A DNA stretch of 64,000 nucleotides from Coffea arabica (Eukaryota > Streptophyta > Magnoliopsida > Gentianales > Rubiaceae): assembly GCF_036785885.1 (NCBI RefSeq), contig NC_092329.1, forward strand, positions 7,316,001 through 7,380,000, written 5' to 3'. Under the pieces are notes generated by a model. It searched no databases. It saw nothing but the letters and a program-made list of their open reading frames with translations, and was not told the DNA's origin. The stretch's first letter is position 1. Each line of letters opens with the position of its first letter. The position numbers were made by a program, and so were the translations under genes. This document shows positions 56,404 to 64,000 of this stretch, piece after piece.

Positions 56404-59400
56404 GGAGGATTTGTGCACTCAAGGTAAAGGCGTGAAGTTTTTGACAATGTTCATAATGCACCTTAATGTTCTGAAGGTAAAGGGTTTAGTATTTTTTACT
56501 CTGTCAAAAGTTATTCTTTTATATCATCAACATCTTTGATACTTACACATACATGTACTTACTAGCTGGCAACTGCCAGATAATCACTTTGTGCAGCCAT
56601 AGAGGTCCACACAGGGAAGCTATTCTTCCAAGGTTAGTGGCGAATTTTGCCAAGCCATGACTACATGTGTTGATTTCTCGCTTAACAAAGGAGAAAATAC
56701 AATGCCAAAAAGACCTACTTAATGCCCTGATATCTCTTAGGATAATGTTGATGTCAGACAGGTCCTCACTCCTATGGTTTAACTTCTCAACCAGAACGTT
56801 GCAGTCAGAAAGTATCAAGATGGACGTCCAATTTTCCTTCAATGCTTTGAGCAAGGTAGTTCTGATAGCATGAGCTTCTAGGGTTGTAGCCTCTCCTTTT
56901 AATGAGGTTGGGATGGACCATGTAGAGATTAGACTACCCTTATTGTCTTTGGCCGCTATACCAATACCAAACTTGTCTCTTTGCTGGTCCACTGCTGTAT
57001 CTATGTAGATGATAGACGAGTGTTATTGTTGGACCACCGCAATCTTGTCATGACTATCCAGCTGAGTATTGTTTTCTTGTTTGTCACAAGTGTTTAGGGG
57101 GTTTGCCTCTTTAAACTCAAGCCAATCTGTCATGGCCTATTGGGAGATTCGATAACCATCTTGGTTGATCAGGTTAAAGTTCCAATTATTCCTTACCTTC
57201 CATATATGCCAAAGTTCGTTAGCTGTCATTTCAATGTGAGCTTTGCCATCCACCATTTCTCTAGCCTATTGTAAGCTCTCCCACCACGTTCAAAAGCTCC
57301 CTTCCAATTGTTCTAGACCATCCCATTTGATAGGGAAAGTTTTCCAAATCTGCTCGCTTGTCCTACAAAAGGAGAGGAGGTACCGTTCTAATGTTTCTGC
57401 ACTTTCTCCACAACTCCTGCACCAAGGTTCTTCTTTCCTGTTCTTCGGAATATATTCTCGTGGGTGGGAAGAATGTCGTGTAGGCATTTTCCACAGGAAG
57501 TGATTAACCTTGTGTTTAATGTTGAGGTCCCAAACTTGATGCCAAATTCTGGAATTCTGCGTATTCTTACTAGTGCTCTCATGTTGCAGAAGCCCTTTGT
57601 TGTTCCTTTCCATTCTTTCCTTGGCTTTTACATATCTAGTTTTGGTAGTGTATTTACCATTTGCACTGTTGCACCAAGTGTATTCCCTCCAAATAAGCTA
57701 AGTGGGATTGCTGTGATTAGTTTGGCCTCTTCAGCAGAGAAAATGGAGTTTATGATGTTTGAATTCCACTTCTAGTCATGAATCAAATCCGAGACTTTGT
57801 CATATGGACAATTGTGTGGCTTAGGTGTGGAGATTTTACCTGAGCTGCTATTTTTGAGCCATCAAACCTTCCAAATTTCCAAATTGCAATAGTGTTGCCA
57901 TTTCCAACCTGCTTCCTTAATTCACTTTCCAGCATCCCAATTGAGCTGTGCAGACTTTGCCAGATCCACGAAGCTCCATTTTTCACCTGTGCATCAAGAA
58001 TAGAGGATTTGGGGAAATACCTTCCTTTTACCATCTTACTAACCAACAAGTTTGAATTGGTAAGCATTCTCCAAACTTGTTTGGCTAGTAAGGCGGTGTT
58101 AAAGCATTGAATATCCCGGAAACCAAGTCTCCCTTTCCCTTTAACATCAGAAATATCAGCCCAGCTCTTCCAATGCATTTTCTTTTCTCTAGAATCACCT
58201 CCCCACCAGAATTTAGCCATCATCCCGTAAAGCTCTTTACATAGTTCAGCAGATAGTTTGAAAACTGACATTGCATATGAAGGGAGAGCAAGGGCCACAA
58301 ATTTGAGTAATACCTCTTTACCTACAAAACTCAGCATTTTATCTTTCCAACTTTGTAGCTTTTTGCACATCTTCTCTTTAATGAACATGAAGACACTATT
58401 CTTTGATCTACCTATCACCATAGGCAAGGATCACTAGTATTTGCTTTGAGTGACAAGTTGGATATTGCCAAGTGGTCTCAAGATAGCTTCTGCCTCTGTT
58501 TGAGAAATATTTTTGCTAAGGATATGACTGATGATTTCTCAATATTTATTTGTTGTTCCGAGGCCTTTTCATAGCGCTTGAGAATTCGCTTGATCTCTTC
58601 AGCTTCACCTGTGTTGGCTTTGGAAAACATAAGGGAGTCGTCAGCAAAAAAGATATGAGAAATTGTTGGACTTTGTCTGGAGATTTTGATCCTAGAAATT
58701 CTGTTATCCTCATTGGCTTGCTTAAGAAGATGAGAGAGGCCTTCTGCACAAAAAAGGAAGAGAGAGCGAGATAGAGGATCTTCATGTCTAATTCCCCTAG
58801 TGAGACACACATAGCCTTGTTTTTCTCCCATTAATGTTAAAACTAAAAGACATGGATGACAAACAACCACGAATCCATTTAATCCACCTTGGGCAGAAGC
58901 CCATTTTACACATGACAGCAAACAAAAACTTCCATTCAACCCTATCATACACTTTGGACATATCAATCTTAATCTTAAGAAACATAGATGCATCTTTACC
59001 TCCCCTCATATTATTGAACCAGTGAATGTACTCATGTGCAATAATGATGTTGTCTATAATTTGTCTGCCCCCCTCATATTATTGAGCCAGTGAATGTACT
59101 CATGTGCAATAATGATGTTATCTATAATTTGTCTGCCCCGAGGACAAATGCAGCCTGAGAATGACTGATATAACCACCTAAGAAGGGTTTAAGTCTATTA
59201 ACAATAACTTTGTAGACAAACATTACAAAGGCTAATGGACTTGAAGTGGGAAAGATTGACAGGGGTATCAATTTTGGGGATGAGAGTGATTAATGTCTCA
59301 TTAAAGGCTTTTAACATGTGGCCAATACTAAAAAAGTTTTGAATTGCCTCCATAATAAACCAAAATCTTTGAAAGAAGATGGGGGACATATCGTGGGGTC

Positions 59401-59610
59401 CTCCTGGTGCTTGTTAGCATGCGGGGAAAAAAGTGCTGCTTTGACTTCCTTTTCTGTGACAAGTTTGGTAAGCTGCAAGTTCATCTCAGTTGTAATTATC
59501 CTGCGATGCCATTCAGAATTTCCTCAGAGTCATCAGGCCGTGAGCATGTACAACGCACATAGATAGAAGCTCATCTGCATATGGGCGTATGTTGCACATT
59601 TATTCAAGTA
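56404..59610 (+). repeat. Dispersed repeat R1, copy split by the LINE
   Basis: The left half at 56404-56485 (GGAGGATTTGTGCACTCAAG, AAAGGCGTGAAGTTT) and the right half at about 59552-59610 (CGCACATAGATAGAAGC, CATATGGGCGTATGTTGC) are contiguous in the 28.9-kb copy. The LINE lies between them, which gives a clear insertion site. Confidence 0.65.
56495..59551 (-). mobile_element. L1-type LINE, right copy, 5'-truncated
   Basis: Minus strand, about 3.06 kb. The part 57385-59551 mirrors the left copy: RT blocks, FFADDS motif, the GRLGF region and the WCRSCGES finger. Beyond it the element continues to its 3' end with a frame at 56992-56543 resembling a plant LINE RNase H domain (FGIGIAAKDNKGS, ATTLEAHAIRTTLLKALKEN, LILSDCNVLVEKLN, FVKREIN). 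A short A-run on the minus strand near 56497 may be the tail. The endonuclease and ORF1 are missing, and frames are broken in several places. Confidence 0.87.
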
Positions 59611-60371
59611 AAACTAAACGCACGTTTCTTTGATAGGAGCCCAAAATTGTTAATTCGACTGAAGCGAAATGGGAAAATTTGCATCACAAGAATTCTTTGT
59701 TTCGATGGACTTTTCTGGCAAGTGCATAGGGTCACTTGTTAGACAAATTGAAATTTTACATGTTCCAACATCTGATGAAAGAGAAATTCTTATGTAAAAT
59801 TGCACAACTAGCCATCTTTTGGCCAAATTAGATTGTAAATTTTCCAAACTGCCAAAGTACATTCATCAATCAGTAACAAATATGATAGAAATATTGCAGC
59901 AAACAACGGATCGGCAATGAAAAATATTAAACAAGAAGTAAAGAACTCAAGAAGCATTTTTGAAAGCGAACCATGCATGTACGAGTAATTAAAAAGAAAA
60001 ACTCTAACCAAGTCCAAATTCAACGAGCCGAAGAACAACTCTTTAGATTCTGATGGACCCAAATCAATAACATAAATCCAAAGGAACAATTAAGGAAAAC
60101 AATATACGAGGCAAATGAAAAATTTCTTATAGATGAAACACGCTGCAGCTACAATACAAAGACAACAGCCACCGACAAAGACATTGACTATTCTTCACCG
60201 CACCAATAAGCCATATGCGGCTAACTATTATTACCACTACTATACTAAATTTATGGGATTGAATCCCACGCGGCCAACCTTACAAATCCACAGTACAACT
60301 TTCTGTACTAATCAATACATTGATGACATATGGCATCAACATCATTAAAAAAAAATACAGGTTTGGTTTAA

Positions 60372-62038
60372 TTATTTTCTAACAGATACACGGTTCTTGA
60401 TGTCTCGAATGCTTGGATTGAGAAGCACTTGATGAATCAAATTCTCAAGATTCAAGTTAGCATCTGTCACAGCCACTTCTGCCAATTTTTTCCAGTCCAT
60501 GGCTTTTTTCTTCATTTCCTTACCCTTCTCTCCCGCCATTAACTCGCTAACAAGGCTTTCAACTTCATCCCTCTTGACATTATTGTCCATCTCCATTCCA
60601 ATACCCCATTTAGTGCAGCAAAGCCAGCAATTAGTTTGTTGATCGGCAAAAAAGGGCCAGCAGATCATAGGCACCCCATAACTAATACTTTCGATTGTGG
60701 AATTCCACCCACTATGAGTTAAGAATCCGCCAACAGAAGGATGGGTAAGGACTTTCTCTTGAGGGCACCAGCCTGCAAACATGCTTCTTTCTTTGGTTTC
60801 TTCAAGAAACTCACTTGGCAGAATAGCTGAACTGCCTGAGACAAGATCTGGCCTTAAAATCCACAAAAAGTTTTGTTTGCTATTAGCAAGTCCCCAAGCA
60901 AATTCGACTAGTTGCTCAGGTGTCATAACAGCAATGCTTCCAAAGTTGACATAAACCACAGAGTTTGGATCTTTCGAGTCAAGCCACTCAAGACATTCTG
61001 GCTGTTCCTTCCAGAGATTTGATCGAAAATCTGTTAAAGACTTACCATACACAGGATTCTCTAGCAAGTGTAGTGGTCCAATGGTGTAAATTGGAGGAAG
61101 ATAAGATGAAAGTTCATCTAATACATCATGTTCCAGTTGTTGAAAGGTGTTTATAATGATGGCAGAGGCCTTTCTAGATCTCTGAGTTTCTTGCATGACG
61201 AATTTCAACATGAAATCATCGGGATTTGTGGTTCGAAAGAAGCTTGGAAGATCCTTCAAGCGTATACCCTCTAATCCTGGAATCCAATCTAGAACAGTGT
61301 CTAGATATCCATTTGTCAAATAACTAGCATCTGCAAGGCATAAGATGTACGACACCGAGTATCATCAGAATCATACAAGGGCATCCATTTAGGAAGAGGC
61401 ATTAAATGTTCAAGCTATTTTCTTTTTTGAGAAAAAGTTTCCAAAAATATGTGGAAGAAGAGAATAAATGACCACGAAAAATTTTGAACACACATTTTTC
61501 ATCAAAAAATAGTCGTACCTTTGAGTGGCATGATACCCTTTTCGATAAACTTGTCAAACTGGAAATACGGCAAGTAGGAAGATGCGCTGGAGGTCCAAAG
61601 AAGAACTTCAGGGATGCCAAGTTCTTGAGCAGCTGCTAGAGTGAAGGTCATTGCTCCATCGGAAACTATGCAAGAAACAGGGGGCACTTCTGAGGAAGAG
61701 GTATCGTTGAGTTCAGCAAGTAGCTCCCTGAAGGGACCTAAGCAAGTTCTATCAAAAGATTCACAAAGGGTTGGAATATCTGGGGTAGCATCGACCTCAG
61801 AAGGAGGAAGTCCGTCAGGGATGGCTTTAAATTGGAAATCAGGCAGTCCCTTTAAGGCATCAGGACCGCTGGATTTAAGCAAGCGCCTGTGGTTGAATTC
61901 TGTGTTGACAAAGGTGATATGAAAACCCTTTTGGTGGAGGAGCTTGGCTAGCTTTAGCATGGGGTTTATGTGGCCTTGAGCTGGAGCTGGTATGCAGACG
62001 GCGTGAGGCTTCTTCTCCAGTAAAGCAGTGGAACCCAT
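60372..62038 (-). CDS. UGT85A: UGT85A-type glucosyltransferase, copy D (7-deoxyloganetin glucosyltransferase-like)
   Basis: Exons 62038-61519 (520 nt) and 61330-60372 (959 nt) encode 492 residues, identical by eye to copy C except Tyr for Cys in NGYLDT. His and Asp catalytic residues, the PSPG box with [15 protein letters not shown] and the 11-residue C-terminal extension are as in C. Its orientation agrees with A, E, B and F, so D is likely the ancestral position and C the inverted copy. The same foldback MITE lies upstream. If the inverted duplication proves artefactual, C and D are one gene. Confidence 0.94.
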
Positions 62039-62436
62039 TCTTCTTGCCAGCGGATTTGAGTGGACAAATTGTACGTTATCACACAGCAGCCACTAGTTGG
62101 GAATTGGGTTGATGGTAAAGTAAAAAAAAAACCAATGAAGAGCTAGTGCAAATATTCGAGAAAGGGCAGTGTAACATAATTATGTGTTTGTATTGACTTC
62201 TATTTCACTTTATTTATATCTTATTTACATACACTTATTTGCTTGCATCATCAACATATTTTTCAATTATTTTTTTATCTCACATACATCACATCAAAAA
62301 AATATTACAGTATTTTTTCACAAAATTATCTCAAATAATTTACAATCCAAATACAATATTTCACATGGTAGCTACTGTCAATTATTTAAAGCAAATTATA
62401 ATCTTCCGCACGTTATAGGTTCTATCAATTTTTTAA

Positions 62437-63329
62437 GGGATAATTTCGGAAACCTCCCTTGTGATTTCTGATTATTTCACTGGTTTTCTCCAAAATTTTA
62501 AAAATTACACTAACCTCCCTTGAGGTTAATTATTTTATAATATTTAGGTCAAACCAATAATTAAAAAGTGATATTAGGAGAGAGAAGATAACATAGTTCC
62601 ATCATTGCCCATCATCTATTATATTATTTAATTAATTTAATATCAATTCACACATTAAAGAAAAATACTAAAATTTGCTGTTTATCATTAGGGATCAAAT
62701 CATATTTATCATCAAAAAAATAATATATCATTTTATATTTTTCACTCAATACAAGAATTAAATTACTCTTTTCAATTATATATCCATTATCAAACATGAT
62801 CAACAATAAATAATAATAATAATTTGTAATTAAAATATTATAGAGAACAATTTTTAACATCATAAATATTATTGTCAGCATATTAAGATTAGTTATTGAG
62901 ATTTTATGGTATTAAAGTTCACTCCTTATAATATTTTAATTGTAAATTTTTTGATTATTTGTTGTTGATCATGTTTGACAATAGATTCGTAATTAAAAAG
63001 AGTAATTTGAATCTTACATTAAATAAAATATATAAAATGATATACTATTTTTAATACCATATGTAATTTAAATCCTGATGATTAACAACAAATTCTAGTG
63101 TTTTCTTTAATATTTGGGCTAGTATTAAATTAATTAAATAATTTAGTAGATGAAGAGTAATGGTGAAATCATATCTATCTTTTCTCTCCTAACATCATTT
63201 TTTAATTGTTGACTGGACCTAAATGTTGCAAGATAATAAATCTCAAGGGAGGTTAATTAATTTTTAAAACTTAAAAGAGAGATGAGTGAAACAGTTAGAA
63301 ACCTCACGGAAGATTTTTGAAATTATCCC
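62437..63329. mobile_element. Foldback MITE upstream of UGT copy D
   Basis: Mirror copy of 35780-36672 with GGGATAATTTC and GAAATTATCCC ends. It lies about 0.4 kb from the copy D start codon. 62039-62436 is UGT D 5' flank, and 63330-64000 is upstream DNA shared with C and F; no gene is present in either. Confidence 0.75.
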
Positions 63330-64000
63330 CAATTTTAACCCACCATTCACATCTCCACAGACGTCGTCATCGAGCAACCAATTATTTTGCTCTTTCTCCG
63401 ATTCAATTTTCTGCACTTTGTGATTTCATTATGCTAACTTGGCCCCACAAGTTTAGACGGCTCAGCTGCTATAATTTTTCCGGATCCAAATGACGTGACA
63501 TTAAAAAAAAAAAAAATTTTGACGTGACATTAGACTGAATACCTGGGTTAGGACGGGTCAGTCTAATACCCAATGAAATGGTGCCATTTTGAAGACGCTC
63601 CGATGTTTCACCAAGTAATAATCTTCCGTACATGGTAACTTCAATCAAATTTTTAAAGCAAATTTTACGTCTTTTAACCGTTGATGCTGTGATTTCTCCT
63701 CAATAGTAATAATCTTCCGTACATGGTAAATTCAGTCAAAGATAAAGTTTAAAAAAATGCTGGAAATTCTTCATTTCTACGTCTCCTGCAGGAATCTTTC
63801 ATGAAGGCGGTAGCAAAAGGGTGTAATGAATATGCAGCAGAAGCTGAATTTTTATTTTGAACTAAATGCTTGCGTATTTATTGCACGGGGAAAAAGACAG
63901 CTCATTGCTCGAGTCGTTACCAACGCCAGAGGGTTACCTCAAAGTCCATAATTAATGCTAAAATGATACTTTGTCCCAAGAAAAATAAATAAATAAATAA

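Larger units (their letters stand above)
57385..64000 (-). repeat. Right arm of the large inverted duplication
   Basis: Reverse-complement partner of 35108-41724. It runs to the end of the window and probably beyond, since similarity of the left arm to F upstream DNA continues outward to about 34.8 kb. The inner edge falls inside the LINE, which continues uninterrupted past it here. Confidence 0.95.

Overview
This is nuclear DNA of a flowering plant, almost certainly an asterid eudicot and plausibly Rubiaceae (coffee/gardenia type). It is AT-rich, has GT-AG introns, and carries typical plant transposons (Helitron, CACTA, hAT and Stowaway MITEs, L1-type LINE, Ty3/gypsy chromovirus). The conserved host genes are glucosyltransferases of plant family UGT85A, most like the 7-deoxyloganetin glucosyltransferases of iridoid-making asterids. 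The genus is inference.

Layout. (1) 1-10.2 kb: a Helitron-like element whose 3' end (9-bp GC hairpin then CTAG at 10164) is clear. It holds intron-containing, broken fragments of three unrelated host genes: ribosomal protein eL8/RPL7a, the cohesin factor PDS5, and a plant STE20/FRAY-type kinase. (2) 10.2-35 kb: UGT copies A (intact, 481 codons), E (pseudogene) and B (intact, 481 codons), all on the minus strand. E is split by a small LTR element and then by an 8.07-kb LTR element with 3.65-kb LTRs and only 0.77 kb between them. B has a 1.1-kb insertion in its intron and a nested Stowaway/hAT-like/SINE-like stack upstream. (3) 35.1-41.7 kb: UGT copy C (plus strand, intact, 492 codons) with a truncated LINE. 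(4) 41.7-45.4 kb: a CACTA element carrying a fragment of a SEUSS-like co-regulator gene. (5) 45.4-49.8 kb: UGT pseudogene F, sharing with E both a stop codon and the same small LTR insertion. (6) 50.8-56.0 kb: a young Ty3/gypsy chromovirus copy. (7) 56.4-64 kb: the LINE and UGT copy D (minus strand, intact), a near-perfect reverse complement of region 3.

The main structural feature is the inverted duplication. Bases 35108-41724 mirror 57385-64000 with a nearly constant coordinate sum of 99109, one visible 1-bp length difference and very few substitutions. Its inner left edge lies 3 bp from the CACTA terminus. This is either a very recent transposon-associated inverted duplication or an assembly/haplotype artefact. 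The four intact UGTs share one exon plan (520-nt exon 1, phase-1 intron), the His23/Asp127 pair and the complete PSPG box, so they should be UDP-glucose-dependent glucosyltransferases acting on small terpenoid-like acceptors. No novel non-transposon system was recognised. The interest lies in how transposons have captured, split, duplicated and dated the genes here.
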